Below are positions 23,781 to 34,772 of a stretch of DNA of 64,000 nucleotides, piece by piece. The notes beneath the pieces were generated by a model. That model saw only the letters and a program-made list of their open reading frames with translations, ran no database searches and had not been told where the DNA came from. The DNA is from Tetraselmis striata. Taxonomy: Eukaryota > Chlorophyta > Chlorodendrophyceae > Chlorodendrales > Chlorodendraceae. The position numbers and the translations under genes were made by a program. Every line of letters starts with the position of its first letter. Position 1 is the first letter of the stretch. The stretch spans positions 61,718 to 125,717 of the forward strand of contig VCJN01001319.1 in assembly GCA_006384855.1 (NCBI GenBank), read 5' to 3'.

Positions 23781-24280
23781 TTCTTCGGCTACACCGCGCC
23801 CCTTCGCGACTTCCAATTTGATTCAACAAAACTCCGCAGCAATGGCCCTTCCGGTGCCCCCTTCGTGACCTGACGCCACCCCTACTTCGTCAATCTGACT
23901 CATCCCGCTCTCTTCGTTCGCTCTTCACTGGCAAAACCAAACTCAACCTGAAATGATCTAAACTAGCTAGTTTGTGGGGTTTCCTCCTTTTCTAACCGCT
24001 TTTCCGGGTACATGTGCTGCTAAGTGGTGCGAGTTACTAGTTCATCCGTCGCTGCGCGCGCCCGTTCGTGTGCAGCACGAGTAGATATAAAAGCAGCAGC
24101 CGCAACGGCTGAGCATGCCATCTTCCAGATTCGCTGTGTCACATCACACATCGCCCTCCCCGACTCCGTTTTCCCTCCACGCTTTCACTGAACCTCTATG
24201 CTAATTTCGACTCTTGACCCGTGTAAAACAGCCTACGCGACTTTTTGGGCATAACCAGACTCAACTTGAAACGCAAGCAG

Positions 24281-24720
24281 ACAACACGAAGCTACTATTG
24301 TACTGGTATAGTCATGAGAGTACAGAAATACCGTAGTTACTACAGCAAGTGCACGTGTGGCATGTTGGAAGTGTCTTCAACATGCTGGTACGACTTGCTA
24401 CTGGCTTTAGCATCTTGTGCCGATGTATAGATGAGCTCGCGACCTACAACAAGAGAGCTCGTCATGCTGCTCGGGATGCAAAATAGCGCAGCGCCGGGAC
24501 CGATCCCGGCGATGGCTATGAGGCGCGATGCTGCGACGATGGCGACGACGACTCGACGACGACGACGTTGACGACGACGAACCAAGCCCATCCCATCCGG
24601 CGACGACGAAATATAATATATAATACTGATATATACTAATAATGGCAATGATAACATAAATAATAATAATGGCTCGAATTAGAAAGGCCAGTCACAAAAG
24701 CACCCTTAAAAAGTAACATT
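24281..24720. other. Intergenic stretch with GAC-rich triplet run and AT-rich tail
   Basis: 24530-24600 is rich in GAC/GACGAC triplets and is followed by an AT-rich segment (24605-24680). No gene is supported. Confidence 0.4.
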
Positions 24721-24725
24721 ACTAA

Positions 24726-24985
24726 GAGATGAACACAAGCCGCTTAAGAGCGGCACGTATCCCGCTCGAGGCGGGATGGATGAGTGACGCGCGTCCGGTT
24801 GAGAGTCCGGGCCACGCGGGCAAGTGTGAGCCATGGCGATCCACGCACACGCTCTGCAGCTTCTTCAACGGGATGGCGGACGAATCCGCGACGTTTGATG
24901 AGGCAGCGTGCACCCTCTCGAGCCGCCACCAAGCTTAGGACCCCGAGGAAATCTCTTGCGAGTAAGGCCTCCTAGTGAGTCTTGG
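24726..24985 (-). mobile_element. 3' fragment of the 36-kb retroelement family, inverted
   Basis: The reverse complement matches 36765-36990: CTTGGTGGC(C)GCTCGAGAG, TCATCAGACG-like, GGCCCGGACTCT, CATCCATCCCGCC and the closing hairpin GCCGCTCTTAAGCGGCTTG. The match stops right after the hairpin, which marks the 3' end of the element. The reading frame is interrupted. Confidence 0.6.
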
Positions 24986-25069
24986 TGGTGCGCGATGAGA
25001 GGCCACACCGATCCGCGGCCAAGTACTGGTACATGTAGTAGTAGCGACAAAATGTATCTCATAGTACCT

Positions 25070-25200
25070 CATAGTGCGTTTGCCCCTGCTCATTCCGCAC
25101 CCTCTTCCGGTGCTGCTTCCACCTCGCAACTGTTGTGGATGTTTCATGTTGTCTATTCCGGTGGTTTCCTGATCGCCTTTTGCAGCTAGCTCATGTAACT
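25070..25200 (+). mobile_element. Tail-only copy of the first non-LTR retroelement
   Basis: Matches 2700-2850: GCTCATTCCGCACCCTCTTC, GGTGCTGCTTCCACC and CGCCTTTTGCAGCTAGCTCATGTAA. It is the third copy in the window and the shortest, consistent with 5' truncation on insertion. Confidence 0.6.
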
Positions 25201-25514
25201 ATTATTTAATATCTCATAGTAATCCTTACCATACCCTACAGAATTGCGCGCATGTAGGGCGTGGGCGGGCGAGGCGAGCGCGAGTCGAGAGAACAACGCG
25301 CGCCCGCCTGCTACTCGTACTGGTACTCGTACTCGAAGCGGATGATAGCAGCAGCCCGGCCGATTGTTCTCGTCGATGATGTTAGCGAAGCGTCGTTCGT
25401 TGCTGCTGACGCGTCTCGCCACTCCACCCCCAATATCCCCCGGCCCTCCCATGGTTGCGCGTCTGCCACTTCTATGTCGACGACACCGCGAGAGGCATGG
25501 TTGTGAGGGAGTGG

Positions 25515-26250
25515 TGCGATGTCAATACCCAAGTGCGAGTGCGGCAAGAGCATGCCGACCCGAGGGCCTTCTCGGCGAGATGCGTAGCTCCGCGCGGTGG
25601 TGCGCCGAGTGCCCCACAAAGCTAGACAACGCCCAAAACGTTACGATATCGAGATGCGAGTGCGGCGAGAGCCGCCCCACCTTCGGAATACTTGGCTTCA
25701 AGTCTGCGCATTGGGTGATCCAAGTGCGCCACAAAGCCGGACCGCGCCGTGAAATTGAGGTCCCCGAAGTGCGAGTGCGGCCTCATCATTATGCGACCGA
25801 GCTTGCTTGGGGCTGCCTTGGCACACGATAATCCAGTGGTACACCAAGTGCCCCACAAATCCAGACAATGCAGAGAACGTTTCGATCTCGAGGTGCGAGT
25901 GCGGCCAGAGCCGCCCCTCCTTCGGGATGCATGGCTTCGAGTTTGCGCGGTGGCGCGCAAAGTTCCCAAGAAAGCAAGACATCGCCGAGAACGTTACGAT
26001 CTCGCGAGGTGCGAGTGCGGCAAGAGCCGCCCCACCTTCGGGATACTTGGCTTCAAGTCTGCGCACTGGTGCGCCAAGTGCCCCACAAAGCCGGATTGTT
26101 CAGTGAACGTGACGTGCCCGAAGTACGAGTGTGGCCTTAGGCGGCCGAGATTGGCGTTGCCTGGGCACACTACAACTGCCAAGTGGTGCACCAAGTGCCC
26201 CACAAAGCTAGACAATGCGGAGGATGTACACGGATGTACGACTACGGCCA
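25515..26250 (+). pseudogene. Array 1 of cysteine-rich (EsV-1-7-like) repeats, frames broken
   Basis: About six to seven units of 35-40 codons can be followed, changing frame between units. The unit reads roughly C-x-C-G-(K/E)-S-x-P-x-F-G-(I/M)-x-G-x(5)-W-C-x-K-C-P-x-K. Examples are RCECGESRPTFGILGF near 25650, RCECGQSRPSFGMHGF near 25890 and RCECGKSRPTFGILGF near 26010; WCAKCPTKPD follows the third. Two CxC/CxxC pairs per unit suggest zinc binding. The pattern recalls the EsV-1-7 repeat (C-x4-C-x16-C-x2-H) found in brown algae, their viruses and scattered other algae, but the first pair is C-x-C and the second ends in Cys. Frame changes and lost cysteines suggest decay, unless unrecognised short introns explain them. 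Confidence 0.5.
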
Positions 26251-26397
26251 GGCACGCGCCTACCTGGGGCTACCGGGCGGGAGGCACAGATAAGCGCGGT
26301 GGTACACGTGTTGAAGTTATGCAGGTATCAAGCTGCTTGGTGGCACTCAACACTCTGTTTCTACAAGTGTTTCTTGCAGTATTTATATTGGCTGCTG

Positions 26398-26622
26398 CTT
26401 GCAGCTCCCCACCAGGAGCTGTAGGCCAACATCCTCCAAACTGCATACATCAAGCTAGTTCAGCCGCAATTTTGGCGGCTCTAGTACTCCTACATTGCTG
26501 CCAGATCATGGCAGCAACTAACTGGGTCTCTACAGAAGGTTGGTCTGCAGGCATGTTCAAGACATGCCTGCTCTGGAAACTTCATGCTCCTCTCAGGGTC
26601 CCTGGGGCTGTTCCTGCCCCTG
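26398..26622. repeat. Cluster of consecutive hairpins between the two cysteine-repeat arrays
   Basis: Successive inverted repeats: CAGCTCC/GGAGCTG (26402-26421), AGCCGC/GCGGCT (26462-26480), TTGCTGCC/GGCAGCAA (26495-26517), GCAGGCATGT/ACATGCCTGC (26547-26571) and GGGGC/GCCCC (26604-26620). Loops are 5 to 7 bases. The stretch differs in composition from both flanking arrays. Confidence 0.6.
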
Positions 26623-26739
26623 TTACCATACTTTAGCCAGAACATCAAGTACTACTAGGTACTAGAAAGTCGCATTACTGTAACACCCTGTAACAGTGGG
26701 TCAAACCTTTGACCATTAAATTCTGTCAACAACACGTCC

Positions 26740-27434
26740 TGCCCCGCCATACTAGACAACTTGATGGACGTCACAAAGGGGTGGGAGTGCGGCAAGAGTG
26801 CCCCATACTTTGCTCTCCCCCGAGCAAGGCGCAGCTCTGCGCGGTGGTGCGCCAAGTGTCCCACAAAGCCGGACAATGTTGTGAGCCTTACGAACACGAG
26901 GTGCGAGTGCGGCAAGAGTGCCCTCTACATTGGTCTCCCCGGACCGGGGCGCAAAAGGTGAGCCCGCCGCGTGCCCCACAAAGCATGAGCTCACAGTGGA
27001 CGTGAAGTCCAAAAAGTGCGATTGCGGCATTAGTAAGGCGAGCTTGGGGATCTTGGGCGGCGAGTCCCCGCAGTGGTGCTACAAAGTGCCTTACAAAGCC
27101 GGACAATGCACAATATGTGACGCGGAAGACGTGCGAGTGCGGCAAGACCATTCCACACCTAGGGATGCTTAGAGAGGGGAGCAGCTCTGCACAATGGTGC
27201 GCAAAGTGCCCCACAAAGCTGGACGGCGCGGTAGTGAATGTGATGTGCAAGAAGCGCGAGTGCTGCAAGACCCTTCCCACCCATGGCATGCGTGGAGAGG
27301 GACGCAGCTCTACACAGTGGTGCGCCAAGTGCCCCCCAAAGCCATACGGCGCGGTGAACGTCGTGCCATGTAACGGCGCAGCCACGCGCAAGCATGCAGG
27401 CTCGCAGCCAAGTTTAGCCGACATCGAGGATTGA
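26740..27434 (+). pseudogene. Array 2 of cysteine-rich (EsV-1-7-like) repeats
   Basis: Five units in the same orientation as array 1, better preserved. They include GWECGKSAPYFALPRA followed by WCAKCPTKPD, RCECGKSALYIGLPGP, then a frame change, KKCDCGISKASLGILGG with WCYK, TCECGKTIPHLGML with WCAKCPTKLD, and KKRECCKTLPTHGMRG with WCAKCPPKPYG. The last two units share an open frame that runs to a stop at 27434. The spacer VDVKSKKCDCG resembles the spacer of EsV-1-7-type proteins. Function is unknown; in brown algae the EsV-1-7 protein IMM acts in development. Confidence 0.5.
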
Positions 27435-30400
27435 ATTCCTGCGAGCCAACGTGCTGCTATCTTCAGTCCAAGCCAAGCAGCGCCCCCTGCTGCTTTGGCT
27501 CCTCTCGGTGCTGACCATCCTCCGGCCTAGTAGCCAGGTAGCCGCCAAAAGCCTTCATATCCAACTCCCACCCCTCGCCCTTGATCCTGACGCTATTTCT
27601 AGCGGCATGAGGATAAGCATCGTCCCATGCTAAAAGTGGTCAAGCGACAGCGCGCGGTGTTTTGCGACCGGTCTTACTGTCATGCATGCCTCTAGCTAGT
27701 GGTGTATTGTAAATGAGCTAGTACGTAGTCAGTACGGTACTCACACCTTTTGTAAAAATAGCTACATGTAGCACAACATGGCGGAACTCGGTGCGCGTCG
27801 TCTGATAGCATGCCCTGAATTTCTTATCAATCAGAAGAGTTCCATAGTGCCAGCGGTACATGGCCCAACCTTCCCAAATGATAAGGTTTTGCGGACCTCA
27901 TTCCTAGTACTTGTATACATAGTGGTTTCGGAGCGGCCGCACGGCGTATACCGTGCGACATACAACGCAACGGTTGACCACTTGCATCCAGGCAGCCACA
28001 ACAACGGGATGCATAGCCACTTGCCCGCTCGTCGATCAGCCCACACTACTATGCCATTAGTGAATAGTGAATAGGTGGTATCTTTATACCCTTAAATCAC
28101 CTGGCCAACGCGCGTTGCGGTCTGGTAGTGGCGTATTGCGGATCCGTTGGGGCGGACTGTGAAACAACACTTACTATGGTTTCGGAGCGACTACTTCGGG
28201 CGGCACACCATAATAAGATGCAACACACGCCGCCTACGGCGCGCCTCGCGGCGACGCGCTGGCGAGGCTAACAATTAATATTGGGCGCCAAATAAGCCCT
28301 CAGCCCCACCCGGCCAAGTCACCACAAGTAATGCCAAGCAGGTATTGGGTGTTGTCCCGCCAGCGACAAGGCTGCCGTGTGGTGCGCTGTGTGGCTCGGC
28401 GGGGCTTATTCAAAATGCTTTGAAGATCGCGTAGCATCGATTTCAGCTGCACCCAAGCGTCCAACTGCTTACAGCGACAGTTACGGGTCGTCATATGCTA
28501 TTCTCGCCCCTTCAACCCATATTGCGGCGCCGCAGCGGGCCAAACGCCGATAACAGCGTCGTTGGGTGCATGGTATTGTGTTGTCCCCGCCAGCACCAAT
28601 ATTGGTGGTACTATTACGGGTCAGATGAGCAAGAGCGGGTGGTGGGGATTTTTCGAGTAGAATAATAGTATCGCCGGATTAATGTTATTGTTGTATACAC
28701 GATTTCCGCGTGCACTCTTTCGTCCAGGACACCTCAGCACAGCGCGGTGTCGCCGCACGGGGAGGCCGGCGATTGGCCGTGTGCTTATTGCGCAGCACTC
28801 GGCCCCGCCATCGCCAGGGTGCATGCAACCTACACGACAGCAGGCCGGCACCGAGGCCAGTCATCGCATGGCGATAAGCAATAGCGGTCGCGCTCTCAAA
28901 ATTAGGGTCGGTTGCCGCGCGAAGCCATGGACTACGAGTTCATGCTAATGGGCGGGGGCGTGCAGGTGGGCACCATTGCGCCAATAAGGGCCGACATCTG
29001 CCATGATGACCGGCCCTGCGACAGCACGGCGGCACCCACACTCCGTCACCTGACTGCACCCGCCGTCGACCGCCAACATCCCGGCAGCCACCTCGAAAGC
29101 TCTCCCAGCCGCCGATAACACGCGTGTGCGCGCGCGCCCTTCCCTCTTATTGTGCGTGCCAGCCCCCCCCCCCCCCCCCCCCCACCCCCCCCCCCGCCCA
29201 ACGCTCATCCACAAAGGCCAGCCCTCGAAATGGCGGTTTCCGCCAGGCGCTCGACACTCGCCGAGCCGAAGCTCGACCTATCCGGAGCGCCACACCCGGC
29301 GCGTGTCTCCAACTCCCCACACCGAATATCAGTGCCCGCGGCGGGAAAACGGCTGCCATCATAGAATAGGGTGACTGGCATGCCGGCAAACGCCTCACCT
29401 CGTCCCAGCCGAGTAATATGATATGTCGATAATACATCTCCAGCGATGCTGCTACCCTCCGTCATCGTCTACCTGCTCCTGGCACAACCCGCCTACTTCT
29501 CGCATACAGTACATTCTGCCTTCTACTATAGCACTGCCCCGGGCACAACGCGACAACGCGACAACAGGTCGGCGGCAAATCGCCCGCATGCGAACCAGAT
29601 CATGCACTGGCTCATTGCGACATTTCGACAGTCGACTGCCGATTGATCGACTGACGGCCAAGTTGACAATCACCGCCTTTACGGCGGTGTGCACGCACGG
29701 CGCGTGCGCTGCCGTGCCCTCTTCGTCAGTGCGGTCGGGAAAGAGTCACGTCACAGCGTGGCAGCAACTGCCGACACCTGTGTGTATGCGCCCGCGAGGG
29801 GTTTTCGGTGAAACGCGGAGCGGAGTGCTGATAGGGGCAGCGGGTCATCGTCAGGGGCATAGCTGCGATTTTAAGTCGGCGGCTTGATGGCAGATTGGGG
29901 AGGGCCCGTCGCATGGAGAATCCTGCGGCCAGAGGTAGCGCGTTGGAATCCTGAAGTGGGAAGATGCTACACATACTTTCTCCAAGATAAATATATATCG
30001 ATTTCCTCCCCCGTTCACTTCTCTTTTCCCATTTTATCCCCGACCTAGCCTAATGCTCGGGAATGACGCTTTCCTGGCGTGCGTGTGCCATGGAAGTCTT
30101 CATCGGGGCCATGTGGCAAGCGTTGCGCGTTTGAGGGGGATGTCGCCTCGATTTTGACACGACGCCCAGTTTTGTTGGGCCTTTTTACACTTAACAATCG
30201 ATGATGACTGTAATATGTGGGCGCGTGCTGTAGTCAGCTGGCTGTGCTGGACCGGCCACCTACATGCGCGGCTGTATATGCATGGTTTTCCATCTTTGTA
30301 TAGATCAGATTGTGTTTGTATGATATCATTTTGTGGAATACTGTATTCCGCTCCGCAGGAAGCAGTTGCAGGCATTGTGGAAGAGAAGAGCGGATGCAGC

Positions 30401-30480
30401 CGCAAGAGCTACATGTAGGGGCCATCACTCGTCCGCCTTAGCGCACATGGCGTGGTGGACGGAGCGGGGACTACGCTGAC
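27435..30480. other. Region with no recognised gene
   Basis: About 3 kb of short frames without recognisable domains. A C-run interrupted by A lies at 29163-29195. The frame 27781-28074 (ATG start, 97 codons) has a hydrophobic segment TSFLVLVYIVVS but no recognisable relatives. No splice pattern could be built. Confidence 0.4.
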
Positions 30481-30582
30481 ATATGCAGCATGATGCTAAA
30501 TGCAGCAGCCATGGAACCCTCAACGACTTATCGGGGCGATGGAGCCCAACACATGGAGGGGCACATGCTGCAGATGTAAGCG

Positions 30583-30878
30583 CCAACTCAACACTCTATT
30601 ACGATGGAACTTTGGCTATTAGAAATATAATAGAAATTGCTTTGGATTATTTTGAAAGAAATCGGACAGATACATCTCAGTTGTATTGCGAATCAATTTT
30701 GGAAAGCAATAATTTAAGTTTTTTGTCCATTTATTTAAAAAAAGTACACGCGCATTGTTTGAAGTTGGATATCAATAGGAATTCGTGCCAATGCCCAACA
30801 GTAGGATTACTTGAATCATATCGGCAACGATTACCACGCGTAATTTTTCGACGCCTGATGACACCTGCGGGATGGTAG
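30583..30878 (+). CDS. Unrecognised AT-rich open frame
   Basis: The frame is open from 30483 to 30878. From about 30590 to 30780 the base composition drops sharply to AT-rich and codons end in A/T, unlike every other gene here. The peptide there (RNIIEIALDYFERNRTDTSQ, then LSFLSIYLKKV) looks like a folded helical protein rather than noise. No ATG start, splice site or family could be fixed. It could be an exon, an organelle-derived insert or chance. Confidence 0.2.
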
Positions 30879-31155
30879 CGGCGGTACGTCGCGACTAGCT
30901 GCGCAACTCTGTAATCTATATCAAGACATCTAAACATTCTATCAAGATGAAACATCAGCAATATTGTAAGAAACAGAGGGTGTAACAATTCCAGAATAGA
31001 ATGAAAATAGAAAAAACGCTAGAAGGGTGGCAAAACACGGCAAGGCAATGCCGTTCAGATTCTTTTCCACCAACGCGCTACTGTTATTGTAATGCTGCGA
31101 GAGACAAGGCCGTCAGATCCTTCGGCGCCTTGTTGCTACCTCACTATAGCCATTA

Positions 31156-31160
31156 TTACA
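31156..31160 (-). terminator. TGTAA polyadenylation signal of TRPV-like copy B
   Basis: TGTAA on the minus strand 21 bases after the stop codon at 31183-31181. Confidence 0.55.
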
Positions 31161-31180
31161 TTCATCAAGCCTTGCAAGGC

Positions 31181-34100
31181 TTAATGATTGAACTTGCTGC
31201 GCACGGCCTGGGCTGCTGCGCTAGCTGTGATCCCCGAGTTTCTGCGTACCTTTGCCTGCTTCCATTTTTTAACCATGGGTATGGCGGCTGCCATGGAATG
31301 GTTCTTGCCCGCATTCTCCATCTCCTGCTTCTCCTTCTTTGTCATCTCCTCCCTGTTGGGTTGGAGATTGTGCACCTTCTGAAGCATCTCTTCAATGCGC
31401 TCCAGCTTGGCCTCCAGTGGCTCATTCAGCTCCCCGTTAACGGGGTCTGCGCTGCTATCGTGCTCGAAGACATGCATGTACTTTATGCTCCCGTCGTCCT
31501 GCTTCACTTCTGTGCCCAGCCGCTTCTTTTCCTGCAGGAAAAATGGCAGGCGCCGCTCCATGAGCAGCACGATGCGCGCCCAGCGCCGGCGCCATATCTG
31601 CTCCGCCTCCTGGTCCACTGAGGCATACGTGCTGTTCATCAGAGCGATCAGCAGGTTTAGCATCAGGATGTTGGAGACAATGCCCCAGGTGATGAATACA
31701 AAGTTCATCATGCGGGAGGCGCTCTCGTGCGTGAAGTAGTCGTAGTTGATGTCGCCCAGCGTGAAGCGGAAGAGCGTGAGCAGGCTGTCGCCCACGCTGC
31801 AGAAGTTGCAGTCCACCATGCCGGTGTGCTCCTCGACCGTCTGCGGCGCAGGCGGTGGGCGTGGTCAGCGCAGGCACATGGGGGAGAAGCGCAAGCAGAG
31901 GTCACTAAGACCTGCGTTGGGGCTGATGCCGGGCTGTGAGCACGTGGAGACGGGGCGCATGCCAGGGCTGCACCTCGTCATGTGCGAGCAGGTAGAGCGC
32001 CTGGGCAAAGGCGATGGCGATGAAGACGTAGATCGCCATGAACTTTAGCACGTCGCGGTAGATCATCTTCAGCATCATCACCTGCGCAGCGAGGAGAAAG
32101 CAAGCAAGAGCATTGGCCCATGAAGGCTCAGGACAGAGGAAGGCGGGAGAGGGGGGACAGGAGACGGCGGGGGCGCACCACCAGCGGCCCGGTCACTCTG
32201 AATCCGGAGGTGAAGTAGAGGACGTAGACCCAGCCGCAGACAACCCCGAGCGCGAGCTCCACATCCTGGGTGTACTCTGCCCAGGGCTCGTAGGCTGGGT
32301 CCGCCTGGCGCTTGTGCCACACCGAAAAGTGGAACAGCATGATGACGATGAAGGCGTACAGGAAGAGGGAGATCGGGTTGGCCTGGCTCTTGAGCTCGCA
32401 GAACGCATTTTGCACCACAATTCGGCCAAATGCCAGCCAATCTCCCATTGCCCGGCCCTCTTTGCTTGTCACCGCGTTTGCCGTCACAGAATGACGTGGG
32501 GAGCTGGCGGGTGAAGTTAAGTCAATGACCACCTGATCGGGCCTCCTGGCGGCCACTTTCCGCTTGAGGGAGTCCAGCCACTGCATCTGCGCCATGAAGA
32601 CTTGCAACCATTTGGCTGCATCATAAAGCTCCAGCAGGGCGGTGCTAATCACAAGGCCCAAGCACAGGTACTCCAAGAGAACCTCCGTGGGATTGCCGTC
32701 GAGTGCGGTAACTGACTTTGTGGCGCCCACTGACACGCATGTAGCTTCATCCAGCTCACTGCCAAGGCCGAGCTCCACAAACCAGCAGCCAATCTTGGTC
32801 CGGTCAAAGAAGGTAATGCCGCCATCGGCCGCCTGGCGCTTGAGTGCCACCAGGATGGACACGACCACCATCAGGACGGCGTACCAGAGCATCTGTGCGT
32901 AGAAGATCCACCTGGAGAAGTCGTCCCACTTTTTATGCAGGATTTTGGTGATGAACGGCGTCTTCAGTAGCTGGGCGTTGCCGAGGTCTACGATGATCTT
33001 GAGGGCAGGGATGGTGCGGGGCGAGACGGCGTCACCAACCTGCACCAACCGGCAGCATGTCAGACCACTCCAAGCCGAACCACGCAAGATTAAGCAGGCA
33101 CCTGCGCCAGGGCGACATCGGGAACTGGGGGCAGGCCCTGCAGCGCACCCCTACCTGCACTGAGTTGGAATCTATCAGCGGGCCATCCACAGCTTCCTCA
33201 TCCTGCTGCATTGACACGAGGCATGTCGGACACTTTTCAGCTGCTTCCCGTCATCACGTTAGCAGGCATGGATGCAGATGCGGCAGCCAGCATCTTGTAC
33301 GGACCAGGCAGCGCACCGTGTGTTGCGTGGGTGAGGTAGACCTGATGTTTGTATCGCCCTTGTCCTTGTCACCCTGCTGCGACACCTGGAATGTTGCACA
33401 GCTTCAAGCGGATACCGCAACCGAGTATTTAAGTCCTATTTCAAGTTCAATTTGCCATTTGCGGGGCAGGCATTGCAGCGCACCCTAGACTGTACGGTGT
33501 CCACATCCTCCAGCGGAATGTTGTAGCATATGACAGGGCCGTACGTCCAGACAATGGTTCTCTGGTACTCCAGAATGCGATGGAACATCTCCACGTTGTT
33601 CTCCTTGGCCGCAAGCGCGAGAGGCGTGAGCCCATCCGCATTGGGAATGTCCTGGCGCGCCTTGTGCTCGTCTGCCAGGAGCCAGTACATTCTTGGCAGG
33701 GACTTGAGCACCGCGAGGTGGAGGGCCGTGTTGCCGCACGAGTCTTGCGCATCCACCTCTGCGCCCTTGTCAATGAGGAGCTGTATGATGTCCGGTGTCT
33801 CCATGCACACTGCGAACGACAGCGGGTATTCCCCGTAATAGCATGGCCCTGTCTGTGAGAAGAAGGAGCCCCAGGCACGGATGCCCACTTGTGCGCTGCC
33901 TTGCTCCAGCAGAAACTTGACCTCCTCTTTGTTTTTGTTCACGATGGCAATGTGCAACACCACCTCGCCCTCGTAAATTGTGGGATCGTCGCCGTCCTTT
34001 TTGCGCAGCTGGTATGGCATGTTAACTAGCCGCGGCCCGAATACTTCCACCAGGTAGCGCCCAAGCTTGTATTTCTTCAGCAGGTAGCAGAGGTGCAAGA

Positions 34101-34772
34101 TATTGTCTCCCTATAAACATTTGGCATCACGGGGATCAGCACGCGTCTATCGATAAGTTCGCACTATGGCAACTGGCTTCACTGGCAACTTGCCGAGCTT
34201 GGCTGTGGGGCGATACCACTGGCCCGGTGTAGAACACGCCATCTCTCTCCAGCGCCGTCGCAGTTTCGGTGGCCATCGATTGCGGAAGGGCCCTTCTGAG
34301 GGCTCGTTTGTGTTCCTCCACTAGCTGGGAGCACTCGTGCTCCGGTTGTTGCTCGGCAGCGGACTCGTTCCTCTTCAGCGAGTGTTTAGTGCGGACATCG
34401 TCCGGGAACCACTTCCTCAGCGCGTCCAGGTCCTCCTCGCACCCGGAACCCTTTGCGTTGGAGACCTGCGCAGGCAGTAGAGCGCAGGCGCGTGCTGTTA
34501 GCTGGCGGAAGCAGCCAGGTGCGCATGCACGTGGGTACGCATGCAACTCTCGCGCAGACTTTAACGTCCGCGAGCTGGACGAGCAGTGCCGCTGCTCGCG
34601 GTGCTGCCGGTCGCCCGGGAGGAGCACCCACCAAATGCCACATCGTGCCCGGGGTGTTCATAAGCGTCGCCTGAATCTCGACGCCATTGCCACTGCGATA
34701 CATCTGCCCCCCATCTACGACCTTGTTCCGGAAACGAAGCGGCCATTTCATGGAGTCACGGAGTCTCGGCAT
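31181..34772 (-). CDS. TRPV-like cation channel with N-terminal ankyrin repeats (copy B)
   Basis: Six exons with the same borders as copy A: 34772-34632, 34465-34217, 34110-33484, 33039-32179, 32081-31974 and 31840-31181; predicted 881 residues. All junctions keep phase 0. Ankyrin repeats (GNTALHLAVLKSLPRMYWLL), helices (WIFYAQMLWYAVLMVVVSIL, FLYAFIVIMLFHFSVW, VVCGWVYVLYFTSGF), pore LFRFTLGDINYDYF and NLLIALMNSTYASV are all present, so the gene looks functional. Divergence from copy A is concentrated in exon 2, the linker near TSPASSPRHS and the C-terminal coil. The exon 3/4 intron is longer here (33483-33040, 444 bases). A TGTAA follows the stop. Expected to form tetrameric cation channels, perhaps mixed with copy A. 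Confidence 0.85.

Larger units (their letters stand above)
21029..24280 (+). mobile_element. Decayed tyrosine-recombinase retroelement (DIRS/PAT/Kangaroo-like), reverse transcriptase not seen
   Basis: A direct repeat of about 200 bases occurs at 21029-21230 and again at 23952-24155, sharing AACTAG...GTTTRTGGG, TTTTCCGG, CGTGTGCAGCACGAGT and GAGCATGCCATCTTCCAG. A short block before the right repeat (GGCAAAACCAAACTCAACCTGAAATG near 23930) recurs just after it (GGCATAACCAGACTCAACTTGAAACG near 24250). This gives the order A1-ORFs-B1-A2-B2, the split direct repeat layout of PAT-like elements such as Volvox Kangaroo. Between the repeats lie a Gag-like frame and a tyrosine recombinase, listed separately. 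I found no reverse transcriptase or RNase H motif, so this is an internally deleted or non-autonomous copy. Confidence 0.6.
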
